Origin: JAZRWQ01 sp045541395
GTDB lineage: Bacteria; Bacillota; Clostridia; Oscillospirales; UMGS1783
Length of the DNA stretch: 64,000 nt
Direction: 5' to 3'
Assembly (NCBI GenBank): GCA_045541395.1
Contig: JAZQIZ010000018.1
Span: forward strand, 62,001 to 126,000
The notes beneath the pieces are model-generated. The model was not told where the DNA came from. It did not search any database and was given only the letters and a program-made list of their open reading frames with translations. Below, piece by piece: positions 24,049 to 33,814 of the stretch. The position numbers and the translations under genes are program-made. Position 1 is the first letter of the stretch, and each line of letters begins with the position of its first letter.

Positions 24049-26225
24049 TATTTGACCTCCGTAACCGTTATAAGTTCACTGGTAAGGGAAGCGCTGTTGT
24101 GCAGCTTGAGCCCCTTATATTTTAATATTCTGCCTTCACATTCAAACTCTTCGTTTGAATTATCAAGCCGTACTGTATATCTCTTGGAAGCATCTATTCC
24201 TTTGAATGCGGCAGTTATTTCAATGTCGGCCCCGTCTGCAAGGCGGAACACACCAAGCATTGCCTTGGAAGAATCCTTTGCAGTAAGCTCCAGTATACCA
24301 ACACCGCGGGAATCCTCGCCGTCAAGCGCAGGTGTATGATGGTATATTTTTGCCTCTTCAATAAAGGTTCGTACAAAGTTATTATATAAGTCCATAAAGT
24401 GGCTGAATCTTTCCTGCATAACAGGGTTTTCATTTGCATCAAGAGGGGTACCGCAACCGTTGCCGTGGTGGGCTGTAGGACGAACAAATAATAACTGACG
24501 AAGCTGGAAATCAAGGTCTGCCATAGAGTGAGCGTCCATTGTGGTAACCAGCCTGTCTACAAGCTCAGGCGGTAAGCACATGGTTATGCCGTTGGTAATA
24601 TCAAAGCAGCGGGGTGATATGGGGTTATCTGTTACCCAGGTATGGCAGAAGTTCTTAACAGTGCCAAGATCGGTCCTGCCGCCGCCTGAGGCGCAGTTTT
24701 CAAAAATAACCTCAGGGAAGCGCTTGCGAAGCCTTTCGTACATCTGCATAAAGCGTTCGTTATAGCGGTAATCACAGTTTTCAAAGTAGCCTTCGCGCAT
24801 ATTGCCGGAATAGGGCGCATTGTATAAATGGTTGAAGTCCAGGCGGAACATATCAACCTTAGTATGCTCGATCATCTTAATGATCTCTTCTTCAACCCAC
24901 TTAAAGGCTTCGTCCTTTGCTAAATCTACAAGGCCGCCTTTGCCTCTTTGGGGCCAACCGCCGTTATTTTTGCCGTTGTAGCCTTTTGTTAAGAAGTTGT
25001 CGTACTTTTCTGCGTTGGGGTTTAATGAGCCTATTCTTTCCGGCTCCATCCATAAGCCGAAAAGCAGCCCCTTTTCATGGCAATAATCCCTTAGCTCTTT
25101 GATGCCGTTAGGATAGCGCTCTTTGTCTACCTCCCAGGATCCGGTGTAGCCAAGCGCATCTACTCCCTTAGGGTAATACCAACCTGCGTCAATATAGAAA
25201 ATATCATAGCCCTTGCCTGCGGCGCGGTCTACACAAATTTTGTCTTCTTCAATGATGCCGTGGCCTGCGGTTTCAACCCAGCAGCCTTTATTTCTTGCCT
25301 GAGGCAACATAACGCTGTTTCTTATAAAGGAATGCATTCCGTTAACAGCCTCGTCCAGATCGCCATTTACCATGCCAATAATAATTTCCGGTGTTTTTAT
25401 GGTTTCGCCGGCCTCTATTACTCTTAAGGGATGCAAAGCTTCGATCTCGGCGCAAAAGCCCAGATAACAGTTTTGCTGTTCACTGGCAATTTCAAGATTT
25501 TCAGGGTTTAAATCAAATGAAAAACGGTAGCCTCCGCCGTAAGCCAGCTGCCCTATAAAGGTGGTTCCCTTAGCCTTGTTTTCCAGAACAAAGAATGGGT
25601 GGCGGTAGCGCTGCCTTATATATCTTGCGCCAAAGGAAAGGCAGTCCATAGGCAGGTCGTGCCAACGAAACATTCCTTCGTGCATATGGGCGGTATGCTT
25701 AAAGTACCCTAAACGGTAAGGGCTTTCCTTGGTCTGATCGGTAATATGGTTTCTCCAACGCTTGGTTGTTTCAAGTCCGCCCGAAAGAACCGCAAGCCTT
25801 CCTAAAGCTGCAGCCTTATTGCCTGCGTTTTCAATTTCAAGCCAACGGGAAATAACAGGCGAACCGTCTATTAAAGTGCAGACCTTAACGGTAACGGGCC
25901 TGAAGGTGTGCTTTAAGGTGATCTTTACGGTTAAATTTTTTGTGTCCTTTAGTTGTTCGGTACCAACGTATGAAAAATGACTCATTATGGATTGGCCGTC
26001 AAGCTCAAAAAGAAAGGCGCTGTTTTCGGCATATTCCCGCGGGTTTAAAATAGAAGCATCATAGCCTCCCTCATGGGCATGGGGAATATAGCCTGCGCCG
26101 TTCCAGCCAAGGGCGGTAAAAATCCCGTCTCTTAAACCTTCGGTGTAGGTGGTAAGTCCTGTACGGTAGGTGACTGTCATATTCTCACCCTCGGTAACGT
26201 AGGCGTTAAAAAATTTCTGTTCCAT
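24048..26225 (-). CDS. Alpha-galactosidase, GH36
   Basis: Protein of 725 aa, the length of tetrameric clostridial GH36 enzymes. An N-terminal beta-supersandwich precedes a TIM barrel with DAGWYYPKG, GLWMEPERIG, nucleophile Asp463 in FRLDFNH, ENCASGGGR, and acid/base Asp542 in CFDITNG. It hydrolyses terminal alpha-galactose from raffinose-type sugars or galactomannan fragments in the cytoplasm. No signal peptide. Heads an operon with the esterase (1-nt overlap) and MscS. Confidence 0.95.
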   Translation of the reverse strand: MEQKFFNAYVTEGENMTVTYRTGLTTYTEGLRDGIFTALGWNGAGYIPHAHEGGYDASILNPREYAENSAFLFELDGQSIMSHFSYVGTEQLKDTKNLTVKITLKHTFRPVTVKVCTLIDGSPVISRWLEIENAGNKAAALGRLAVLSGGLETTKRWRNHITDQTKESPYRLGYFKHTAHMHEGMFRWHDLPMDCLSFGARYIRQRYRHPFFVLENKAKGTTFIGQLAYGGGYRFSFDLNPENLEIASEQQNCYLGFCAEIEALHPLRVIEAGETIKTPEIIIGMVNGDLDEAVNGMHSFIRNSVMLPQARNKGCWVETAGHGIIEEDKICVDRAAGKGYDIFYIDAGWYYPKGVDALGYTGSWEVDKERYPNGIKELRDYCHEKGLLFGLWMEPERIGSLNPNAEKYDNFLTKGYNGKNNGGWPQRGKGGLVDLAKDEAFKWVEEEIIKMIEHTKVDMFRLDFNHLYNAPYSGNMREGYFENCDYRYNERFMQMYERLRKRFPEVIFENCASGGGRTDLGTVKNFCHTWVTDNPISPRCFDITNGITMCLPPELVDRLVTTMDAHSMADLDFQLRQLLFVRPTAHHGNGCGTPLDANENPVMQERFSHFMDLYNNFVRTFIEEAKIYHHTPALDGEDSRGVGILELTAKDSSKAMLGVFRLADGADIEITAAFKGIDASKRYTVRLDNSNEEFECEGRILKYKGLKLHNSASLTSELITVTEVK

Positions 26226-26235
26226 ATATTTTACC

Positions 26236-27447
26236 TCACATTAATAAGTTTCTGATACTGCTTGCTAAATATAAGCTTCCGCAAATTATAATAAGTCCGT
26301 CTTCTCCTGCTTCCCTTTTTGCGTATAAAAGAGCACCTTCAAGATCCTCTCCAAAGGAAACTCCTTTGCCTGTAATTTTTAAAAGCTCTTCTGAATCAAG
26401 AGCCCTCGGCCCCGAGGGGGTAACGGTCACAAAGCTATGGGCAATTTCTTTAAGCATAGCCATTTCCTCTTTGTAATCCTTATCCTTAAAAACACCTGTA
26501 ATAACAACGGTTTTTCTGTTTTTGGCAAAATCCTTTACAGCGTTGCATAGGGTCGCCATCCCGTCGGCGTTATGGGCACCGTCAAGCACAATTGTGGGAT
26601 CGCCTTTAAACACCTCAAGCCTGGCAGGGAATCGGGTGTTTTTTAAAGCAGATGCGGTTTTCTCTTCATTTAACTTGAATCCGGAAAGCTTTAAGGCCTC
26701 TAAAGCAACAAGTGCATTGTATATCTGGTGCTCTCCCCCTAAGGAAAGGGTATATTCCCTGCTTTTATATATAAATCTGTTGCCGTCAAAGCCTGAATAT
26801 AAAATTTCAAGGTCGTCGGTTTTGGGAATAAAGGGGGTGCAGTAATTATTAATTACGGCTAAAGCTTTCTTATTCTGCAAGGGATAAACAGCGGTTGGGC
26901 AATTTTTAATAATTCCGCACTTATCCTCGGTTATCTCTTCTATAGTTTCACCTAAAATAGCGGTATGGTCAAGGCCTATTTTGGTAATAACAGCACAAAG
27001 AGGAGAGGGAATAATATTGGTGGCATCGTTTTTGCCGCCTATTCCCGCTTCTAAAACAACCATATCGCAGCCCTTGTTTGCAAAATGGAAAAGGGCGGCG
27101 GCGGTTATAAGTTCAAATTCCGTAAGCCCTTCAATTGCAAGGGCTTTAATTTTATCAATAATCACTTTAAGCTCATTATCGGTAATAAATTCCCCGTTAA
27201 TTGAAATTCTTTCATAAAAGCAAAGCACGTAAGGTGAAATGTATCTTCCGCATTTATAACCGTTTTCTTCGAAGGCCTTTGCAATATATGAGGCGGTGGA
27301 GCCTTTGCCGTTTGTACCTGCAATATGAATGAATTTCAACTTCTTTTGGGGACTCCCCAAGCCCTCCAGCACTTTCTTAAGTGCTGAGAGCCCGGGGAGC
27401 TTTTTCATTCTCGGTAAAGAGTGTATATACTTTTCAGTTTCTGTCAT
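26236..27447 (-). CDS. folC: Folylpolyglutamate synthase / dihydrofolate synthase
   Basis: Mur-ligase-type enzyme of 403 aa. It has the P-loop GTNGKGST (about 45-52), the VLEAGIGGKNDATN motif that binds metal and folate, HQIYNALVALEAL, and the DGAHN of the C-terminal domain. It adds glutamate to folates in the cytoplasm. Coupled to valS by an ATGA overlap, a common arrangement in Firmicutes. Confidence 0.94.
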   Translation of the reverse strand: MTETEKYIHSLPRMKKLPGLSALKKVLEGLGSPQKKLKFIHIAGTNGKGSTASYIAKAFEENGYKCGRYISPYVLCFYERISINGEFITDNELKVIIDKIKALAIEGLTEFELITAAALFHFANKGCDMVVLEAGIGGKNDATNIIPSPLCAVITKIGLDHTAILGETIEEITEDKCGIIKNCPTAVYPLQNKKALAVINNYCTPFIPKTDDLEILYSGFDGNRFIYKSREYTLSLGGEHQIYNALVALEALKLSGFKLNEEKTASALKNTRFPARLEVFKGDPTIVLDGAHNADGMATLCNAVKDFAKNRKTVVITGVFKDKDYKEEMAMLKEIAHSFVTVTPSGPRALDSEELLKITGKGVSFGEDLEGALLYAKREAGEDGLIIICGSLYLASSIRNLLM

Positions 27448-30137
27448 GCTTTCAGTTTGGCAATAGTCTGCTCAAGGTTTCTTAAGGTTTCTTCAAACTT
27501 TTCTTTCTTTTCCTTTTCCTCTTCAATAAGCTTTGCAGGTGCCTTTGCTACAAAGCCGGGGTTGTTAAGCTTGCCTGTAGCTCTTGCAATTTCAGAGAGA
27601 ACGACCTTCTTTTCCTTTTCAAGACGTTCAATTTCCTTTTCCTTGTCAATAAGCTGATCAAGAGGAATATAAGCATTTGCACAGTCGGTAATAATGTTAA
27701 TACCGTCACCTTCATAGCCGCTGTTTAAAATAAGCTCGGAAGCGCTTGCCAGTCTCATAAATGCGCCTTCGCTGTTTTTAAATGCGTCGGCATACTGGGT
27801 CTCAATATAAACAGCCGCCTTTTTGGAAGGGGGTACGTTCATTTCACTGCGGCGGTTTCTTATAGCTTTAATAAGCGCAATTACTCTTTCGGTATCCTCT
27901 TCTTCCTTTGCAAAGTTAAGGCTTTCGTCATATTCGGGGTAGGCGGATATCATAATGCTTTCCCCTTCATGAGGCAGGCTCTGCCATATCTCTTCGGTAA
28001 TAAAGGGCATAAAGGGATGTAAAAGCTTTAAAGTGTTGGAAAGAACGTAGGTAAGAGTCTGCTGTGCATCAAGTCTGTCCTTTTCGTCGGTATTGGTTTC
28101 GAAAAGGCGGGGCTTAACAAGCTCAATATACCAGTCGCAAATATAGTCCCAAATAAAGTCGTAAAGCTTTGCAAGGGCAGTGCCAAGCTCAAACTTATCA
28201 ATGTTTTCGCTTACTTCCTTTACAACATTGTTGTATTTGGAAAGGATCCATCTGTCCTCAATAACCTTGCTCTGAGGAACAACATATTCGTCACTCTTAA
28301 GGTTCATAAGGGTGAATCTTGCGGCGTTCCAGATCTTGTTTGCAAAGTTACGGGAGGATTCTATTTTTTCATCGGAAAAACGCATATCGTTTCCGGGTGA
28401 GTTGCCCATTGCAAGGGCAAAGCGTAAAGCGTCTGCGCCGTATTTATCAATTATCTCCAGAGGATCAATACCGTTGCCTAAGGACTTACTCATCTTTCTG
28501 CCCTGCGCATCCCTTACAAGGCCGTGAATAAGTACGGTGGAGAAGGGCTTTTCGTTCATATACTCAAGACCGGAGAATATCATTCTGGAAACCCAGAAGG
28601 TAATAATATCGTATCCGGTAACAAGTACGTTTGTAGGATAGAAATATTTTAAGTCTTCGGTCTCTTCAGGCCAGCCCAAAGTGGAGAAGGGCCATAACGC
28701 AGAGGAGAACCAGGTATCAAGAGTATCAGGGTCCTGGCGCATCTGCTTGCCGCACTTGGGGCAAACGGCGGTTTCTTCTTTTGTTACTGCAACTTCATTG
28801 CATTCATCGCAGTAAAAGGCAGGGATCCTGTGGCCCCACCAAAGCTGACGGGAAATGCACCAGTCTCTTATATTCTCCATCCAATGGAAATAGTTTTTAT
28901 CAAATCTTTCGGGAACAAACTTAATGTCGCCTTCCTTAACAGCCTTAATTGCAGGCTCTGCCAGAGGCTTCATATCTACAAACCACTGTTTGGAAACCAT
29001 AGGCTCAATTACCTGATGGCAACGGTAGCAGGTGCCAACGTTGTGAGCTAAAGGCTCGATCTCTTTAAGTAAGCCTGCGTCTTCAAGGTCCTTTAAAATT
29101 ACCTTTCTTGCTTCGGCAGTAGTAAGGCCTGCGTATTTTCCGCAGTCTAATACTTCGGGTTCGCCTACAGCCGCAGCTCCGCTTTCAAAAAGCTTGTCTG
29201 CTTCAGCCTTATCGGAAGCGCCGGTCATTTTGCCGTCGTAGGTAAATACTCTTACAAAGGGCAGATCGTGGCGCTGGCCAACTTCGTAGTCGTTAGGGTC
29301 ATGGGCAGGGGTAATTTTAACAACGCCGGTGCCCTTTTCAATATCAGCATGCTCATCGCATACAATAGGTATCTCTTTATTTATAAGGGGAAGGATAACG
29401 TGGCAGCCGTGAAGATGCTTATATCTTTCGTCCTCGGGGTTAACCGCAACCGCAGTATCGCCAAGCATAGTCTCGGGGCGGGTAGTAGCCACTTCAAGCA
29501 TTTCGCCGGTTTCTTTTACAGGGTAAAGAATATGATAGAAATTGCCGGGCTTATCATCATATTCAACCTCGGCATCGGAAATAGAGGTGTTGCAGGTGGG
29601 GCACCAGTTTACCATACGGTTGCCTCTGTAAATAAGGCCCTTTTGGTAAAGGTAAACGAATACTTCCTTAACTGCCTTGGAACAGCCTTCGTCCATAGTG
29701 AAGCGCTCTCTGGACCAATCGCAGGAAGAACCAAGCTTCTTAAGCTGAGAAATAATTCTGCCGCCGTACTGCTCCTTCCAAGCCCATGCGCGCTCTAAGA
29801 ATTTATCACGTCCGATATCGTCCTTAGTTATGCCTTCCTTGCGCATAGCTTCAACTATCTTTGCCTCGGTGGCAATGGAAGCATGGTCGGTGCCGGGAAG
29901 CCAAAGGGTAGCATAACCCTTCATTCTCTTATATCTGATCAAAATATCCTGCAAAGTATTATCAAGGGCATGGCCCATATGAAGCTGACCTGTAATGTTG
30001 GGTGGGGGTATAACTATAGTGAAAGGCTCCTTATCCTTATCAGCATAAGCCTTAAAGTAACCCTTATCTACCCAGTTGGCATATAAACGGTCCTCTATCT
30101 CGGCGGGATTATAGGTTTTATCCAGTTCTTTTAACAT
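27444..30137 (-). CDS. valS: Valyl-tRNA synthetase
   Basis: Class I synthetase of 897 aa, full length. HIGH-type motif PPPNITGQLHMGHA near residue 44, an editing domain in the 190-350 region, a zinc-ribbon-like CDECNE...CPKCGKQ, KMSKS in GRKMSKSLGN, and a C-terminal coiled coil rich in Glu/Lys (final ~65 residues) that contacts tRNA. The start follows CGGAGGAG. No T-box leader is evident in the ~100-nt leader, which is unusual for Firmicute valS but not rare. Confidence 0.97.
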   Translation of the reverse strand: MLKELDKTYNPAEIEDRLYANWVDKGYFKAYADKDKEPFTIVIPPPNITGQLHMGHALDNTLQDILIRYKRMKGYATLWLPGTDHASIATEAKIVEAMRKEGITKDDIGRDKFLERAWAWKEQYGGRIISQLKKLGSSCDWSRERFTMDEGCSKAVKEVFVYLYQKGLIYRGNRMVNWCPTCNTSISDAEVEYDDKPGNFYHILYPVKETGEMLEVATTRPETMLGDTAVAVNPEDERYKHLHGCHVILPLINKEIPIVCDEHADIEKGTGVVKITPAHDPNDYEVGQRHDLPFVRVFTYDGKMTGASDKAEADKLFESGAAAVGEPEVLDCGKYAGLTTAEARKVILKDLEDAGLLKEIEPLAHNVGTCYRCHQVIEPMVSKQWFVDMKPLAEPAIKAVKEGDIKFVPERFDKNYFHWMENIRDWCISRQLWWGHRIPAFYCDECNEVAVTKEETAVCPKCGKQMRQDPDTLDTWFSSALWPFSTLGWPEETEDLKYFYPTNVLVTGYDIITFWVSRMIFSGLEYMNEKPFSTVLIHGLVRDAQGRKMSKSLGNGIDPLEIIDKYGADALRFALAMGNSPGNDMRFSDEKIESSRNFANKIWNAARFTLMNLKSDEYVVPQSKVIEDRWILSKYNNVVKEVSENIDKFELGTALAKLYDFIWDYICDWYIELVKPRLFETNTDEKDRLDAQQTLTYVLSNTLKLLHPFMPFITEEIWQSLPHEGESIMISAYPEYDESLNFAKEEEDTERVIALIKAIRNRRSEMNVPPSKKAAVYIETQYADAFKNSEGAFMRLASASELILNSGYEGDGINIITDCANAYIPLDQLIDKEKEIERLEKEKKVVLSEIARATGKLNNPGFVAKAPAKLIEEEKEKKEKFEETLRNLEQTIAKLKA

Positions 30138-30242
30138 AACTGCTCCTCCGAATATTTTAATTATATTATTTGTTGTTTGGATTTTCTATGCAAAAATAAC
30201 GTTTTCGCCTTTACTGCATAAAAAGTTATAAGTATAAATTAT

Positions 30243-30271
30243 ATAATATAATAAAACGCTGAATTTTTCAA
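30243..30271 (-). promoter_or_regulatory. Promoter of the valS-folC operon
   Basis: On the minus strand: TTGAAA (30271-30266), 17-nt spacer, TATTAT (30248-30243). Predicted start near 30235, leaving about a 100-nt leader without a clear T-box. Confidence 0.5.
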
Positions 30272-30305
30272 TAGCTTGTCTAAAAAAACACTTTATATTT
30301 TTCTC

Positions 30306-30334
30306 TTGATAAAGTAAAGGTATTGCTGTATAAT
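30306..30334 (+). promoter_or_regulatory. Promoter of the yfbR-like gene
   Basis: TTGATA (30306-30311), 17-nt spacer, TATAAT (30329-30334), then a ~30-nt leader to the ATG. Confidence 0.65.
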
Positions 30335-30366
30335 TATATAATGCAATAATATGTGAAGGTAATTTT

Positions 30367-30948
30367 ATGAAAAATCAGTTTTTTGCGTTTATTTCAAGAA
30401 TGAAATATATCCGCCGTTGGGGCCTTATGCGTAACACGGAGCCGGAAAACCTAAAGGAGCACAGCTTTTCCGTTGCTGTAACTGCCCACGCTCTGGGTGT
30501 TATTGGGAATACCTATTTCGGCAAAAGCTATAACCCCGAAAGGCTTGCGGTTTTAGGCCTTTACCATGATGCGGAGGAAACCATAACCGGCGATATGCCA
30601 ACTCCCGTTAAATACTTTTCTCCCGTTTTGCGCTCGGCCTACTCGGATGTTGAAAGGGATGCTCAGAATTCCTTGCTGAATATGCTCCCGCAGGAAATGT
30701 CCAAGGTATATGAAACCATTATAGGCGGCTGCACCGAAGAGGAGAAAAAGCTTTGCAAGGCGGCGGACGTTATTGATGCTTATGTTAAATGCCTTGAGGA
30801 GCTTAAATGCGGAAACAGCGAATTTAAAAAGGCAAAGGAAAGCACCGAGAAAAAGCTTTTAGGGTACGATCTGCCTGAGGTTAAATATTATATGCAACAC
30901 TTTGCTCCTGCTTATGAGCTGACTCTTGATGAATTGCAGGAAAAATAA
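30367..30948 (+). CDS. yfbR: HD-domain 5'-deoxynucleotidase, YfbR-like
   Basis: Protein of 193 aa, the length of E. coli YfbR. HD residues are visible: EHSFSVAVTAH (about 31-41), YHDAEE (68-73) and the late Asp in AADVIDAY. It should dephosphorylate deoxyribonucleoside 5'-monophosphates and so tune dNTP pools. The W-G-L-M-R motif near residue 19 is also typical. Followed within 20 nt by a membrane protein gene. Confidence 0.88.
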   Translation: MKNQFFAFISRMKYIRRWGLMRNTEPENLKEHSFSVAVTAHALGVIGNTYFGKSYNPERLAVLGLYHDAEETITGDMPTPVKYFSPVLRSAYSDVERDAQNSLLNMLPQEMSKVYETIIGGCTEEEKKLCKAADVIDAYVKCLEELKCGNSEFKKAKESTEKKLLGYDLPEVKYYMQHFAPAYELTLDELQEK

Positions 30949-30968
30949 ATTATTAAAAGGTGATAATT

Positions 30969-31571
30969 ATGACTGAAAAAATAAAACAGTGGTTTGCGGA
31001 TTTTCTTAAGTTTTTTGTAATTGCCGCCGTTGCGGTACTCCTTCTCTTTTTATGCTCTTATATGCCTGAAAACGTGGTGCTTGATACCACCCTTGCCTAT
31101 TTTATAAATGCAGTGGTAACCGTTGCGGCTATTATGACCTGCACCTCCACCACCAGTAAAATGTTCGGAGCGGCGCTCCTTTCATTTACTTTACCGGTGC
31201 TGTCATATTTCTGGACAGGCCTTTTCAGCCCCATTTTTATTGCAGTACACATTCTTGCAAACTTTATGATGGTTTTCTTCTACAATATTTTGGGCAAAAG
31301 AAAGAGAAATCACATCCACCGTGTGATCTCCTATCTTGTTGCAGGCGCAGTAAGAGTTGGAATATTATACGTATGCCGGAAGTTAGGCGTGAAGTTTATT
31401 GAGTACATTATGATTTTCAAAAACGTTACTGATGAAGCCGGGCTTTCCGAAGCCATAGCCCAGATGAATGTAGATTCTTATAACGGTCAGCTTGTGGCTA
31501 CGGGCCTTGCTTTGGTGGTTGCTTACGGATTTACAATACTTATGCTTTCCCTATCAAAAAAGAAAAACTGA
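30969..31571 (+). CDS. Hypothetical membrane protein
   Basis: Protein of 200 aa that I do not recognise. It has about five hydrophobic helices (near 12-30, 38-58, 62-84, 90-108 and 176-196), a basic loop (GKRKRNHIHR) between the fourth helix and the central region, and a lysine-rich tail. The ATG at 30969 follows AAAAGGTGA; a GTG at 30960 is inside that site. Probably co-transcribed with yfbR and ended by the hairpin at 31579. Confidence 0.7.
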   Translation: MTEKIKQWFADFLKFFVIAAVAVLLLFLCSYMPENVVLDTTLAYFINAVVTVAAIMTCTSTTSKMFGAALLSFTLPVLSYFWTGLFSPIFIAVHILANFMMVFFYNILGKRKRNHIHRVISYLVAGAVRVGILYVCRKLGVKFIEYIMIFKNVTDEAGLSEAIAQMNVDSYNGQLVATGLALVVAYGFTILMLSLSKKKN

Positions 31572-31578
31572 AAAAGTT

Positions 31579-31609
31579 AATGAAGAACCGGAAGGTTCTT
31601 CATTTTTTT
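31579..31609 (+). terminator. Intrinsic terminator
   Basis: AATGAAGAACC-GGAA-GGTTCTTCATT stem followed by a run of seven T residues, right after the membrane protein gene. Confidence 0.9.
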
Positions 31610-31673
31610 ATTGTAAATTGTGGCTCTATATGTTATTATATAATAATATGAATATAAGGAGAAGTGTACCTTA

Positions 31674-32174
31674 ATGGTTATTTTCGGTATCGACCCCGGT
31701 ATTGCTACCGTAGGTTACGGAGTAATTGAATATAACTCAAATAAATTCAAAATGCTGGAATACGGTACGGTATGCACTCCTGCCGGCATGGAGCTTGCGG
31801 CAAGACTTGAGGGTATTTTTGACGAGCTGTCAAGGCTTATTGAAAAGCACTGTCCCGACGCTATAGCAGTAGAAGAATTATTTTTTAACAATAACGTTAA
31901 GACCGCCATTACGGTGGCGCAGGGAAGGGGCGTAGCCCTTCTTGCGGCCCAGAAAAGCGGTAGACCGGTTTATGAATATACTCCCCTGCAGGTAAAACAG
32001 GCCATTACCGGCTACGGCAGAGCCGAGAAAAAGCAGGTAATGGAAATGGTGAAAATATTTTTAGGGCTCAGTAAGATCCCCCGCCCCGATGACGCGGCGG
32101 ATGCCCTTGCAATGGCTGTTTGCCATGCTCATTCCTGTTCTTCCGGGCTTTTTGAAAATAAAACTGCGAGGTAA
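31674..32174 (+). CDS. ruvC: Holliday junction endonuclease RuvC
   Basis: Protein of 166 aa, standard length. RNase H-fold catalytic acids are visible: Asp7 in GIDPG, Glu in AVEELFF (about 66), and the DDAADALA pair near 140. It cuts Holliday junctions symmetrically in homologous recombination. First gene of ruvCAB, each separated by fewer than 12 nt. Confidence 0.95.
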   Translation: MVIFGIDPGIATVGYGVIEYNSNKFKMLEYGTVCTPAGMELAARLEGIFDELSRLIEKHCPDAIAVEELFFNNNVKTAITVAQGRGVALLAAQKSGRPVYEYTPLQVKQAITGYGRAEKKQVMEMVKIFLGLSKIPRPDDAADALAMAVCHAHSCSSGLFENKTAR

Positions 32175-32179
32175 AAATT

Positions 32180-32770
32180 ATGTTTTACTATCTTAAAGGC
32201 ACGGTTGCTCTTAATGACGGAGCAAACCTTGTAATAGACTGTAACGGTGTGGGTTATTTGATGATGACCTCCGCACTTTCTGCTCAGAAGTTCGGCAGTG
32301 TAGGCAACGAAGCTACTGCATACACCTACCTTTCCGTTCGGCAGGACGCTGTTGAACTTTACGGCTTTTACGATATGAGTGAGCTTGAGACTTTTAAAAC
32401 TCTCATAAGCGTAAGCGGTGTAGGCTGTAAAGTTGCCGCTACCATCCTTTCGGCTCTTACTCCCGAGCAAATAGCTCTTGCGATCGTTTCCGGGGATACG
32501 CGCACTATTACCAAAGCCCAGGGTGTAGGCCCTAAGCTTGCTCAGAGGATCGCTCTTGAGCTTAAGGATAAAATGGCGAAGGTCGACGTTTCAGGTATCG
32601 ATGATATCCCTCAGATACAGAAAAAGAACGCAAACACCGACGAGGCTGTCAGCGCCCTTATTGTTTTGGGTTACCGTAAGGCCGACGCCCAAAGGGCAGT
32701 GGAAAAATGCCCTGCAGGTCTGGGAGTTGAGGATACCGTAAGAGCTGCCCTCAGATTTCTTATGAAATAA
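32180..32770 (+). CDS. ruvA: Holliday junction branch migration protein RuvA
   Basis: Protein of 196 aa with the OB-fold N-terminus (MFYYLKGTV), two helix-hairpin-helix motifs (SGVGCKVAATIL and QGVGPKLAQRIALEL), a linker, and the C-terminal three-helix domain that binds RuvB (NTDEAVSALIVLGYRKADAQRAV). Forms the tetramer that holds the four-way junction. Confidence 0.96.
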   Translation: MFYYLKGTVALNDGANLVIDCNGVGYLMMTSALSAQKFGSVGNEATAYTYLSVRQDAVELYGFYDMSELETFKTLISVSGVGCKVAATILSALTPEQIALAIVSGDTRTITKAQGVGPKLAQRIALELKDKMAKVDVSGIDDIPQIQKKNANTDEAVSALIVLGYRKADAQRAVEKCPAGLGVEDTVRAALRFLMK

Positions 32771-32781
32771 GGAGAAACTAA

Positions 32782-33807
32782 ATGTTTGAAGAAGATGAAA
32801 GCAGAATAGTTACAACTTCATATACTTCAATGGATGAAAACGAGTATTCCCTTCGCCCTAAAATGATGTGCGATTATATCGGTCAGCAAAAGGTTAAGGA
32901 AAACTTAGGGGTCTTCATTGAAGCCGCAAAATTAAGAAATGATACTCTCGATCACGTGCTTTTATACGGCCCTCCCGGCCTTGGTAAAACAACTCTTGCT
33001 TCTGTAATTGCCAATGAAATGAACGTTAATATAAGAGTAACCTCCGGCCCTGCTATTGAAAAGCCGGGTGATCTTGTGGCGTTGCTTACCAACCTTGAGG
33101 AAGGTGACGTGCTGTTTATAGATGAAATACACCGCCTTTCTTCTCAGGTTGAAGAGGTGCTTTATCCTGCGCTTGAGGATTTTATGATAGATATTATTAT
33201 AGGCAAAGGCCCCTCTGCCCGCAGTATAAGGCTGGACCTTAAAAAGTTTACCCTTATAGGCGCAACCACCCGCGCAGGCTCACTGACCGCCCCTCTGCGT
33301 GACAGATTCGGTATGATATTCCGCCTTGAAATGTATAACGAAAATGAGCTTACCGATATTATAAAGCGAAGCGCAGGCATTCTTGGTATGGATATAATGG
33401 ATGAAGGGGCAAGGGCAATAGCAAAAAGAAGCCGTGGAACGCCCCGTATTGCAAACCGCCTTATAAAAAGAGTAAGAGACTTTGCGCAGGTATATTCCGA
33501 CGGCGTCATCGATGCCAAGGTTGCCAATATGGCTCTTACCCGCCTTGAGATCGACGAACTGGGCCTTGATAACACCGACAGGCAAATGCTCCGCTCCATA
33601 AACGTTAATTTCGGAGGCGGCCCTGTTGGTCTTGAAACTTTGGCCGCAACCATAGGCGAAGATGCCGTTACAATAGAGGACGTTTATGAGCCCTACCTTT
33701 TGCAAATTGGTTTTTTAAACCGAACCCCCCGCGGCCGTTGCATTACTCCTGCGGCCTGCCGCCACTTAAATATGCAGTATCTCGGCCAGCCGAGTCTTGA
33801 TATATGA
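32782..33807 (+). CDS. ruvB: Holliday junction branch migration helicase RuvB
   Basis: AAA+ ATPase of 341 aa: Walker A GPPGLGKTT (about 64-72), Walker B LFIDEIHR, sensor 1 GATTRAG, arginine finger in RDRFG, and the winged-helix C-terminus ending in GFLNRTPRGR. Motor of branch migration with RuvA. Confidence 0.97.
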   Translation: MFEEDESRIVTTSYTSMDENEYSLRPKMMCDYIGQQKVKENLGVFIEAAKLRNDTLDHVLLYGPPGLGKTTLASVIANEMNVNIRVTSGPAIEKPGDLVALLTNLEEGDVLFIDEIHRLSSQVEEVLYPALEDFMIDIIIGKGPSARSIRLDLKKFTLIGATTRAGSLTAPLRDRFGMIFRLEMYNENELTDIIKRSAGILGMDIMDEGARAIAKRSRGTPRIANRLIKRVRDFAQVYSDGVIDAKVANMALTRLEIDELGLDNTDRQMLRSINVNFGGGPVGLETLAATIGEDAVTIEDVYEPYLLQIGFLNRTPRGRCITPAACRHLNMQYLGQPSLDI

Positions 33808-33814
33808 GGTTAAT

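Noticed and set aside
30138..30242. T-box leader of valS
   Set aside because: The leader is only about 100 nt with no specifier loop, T-box core or antiterminator visible.
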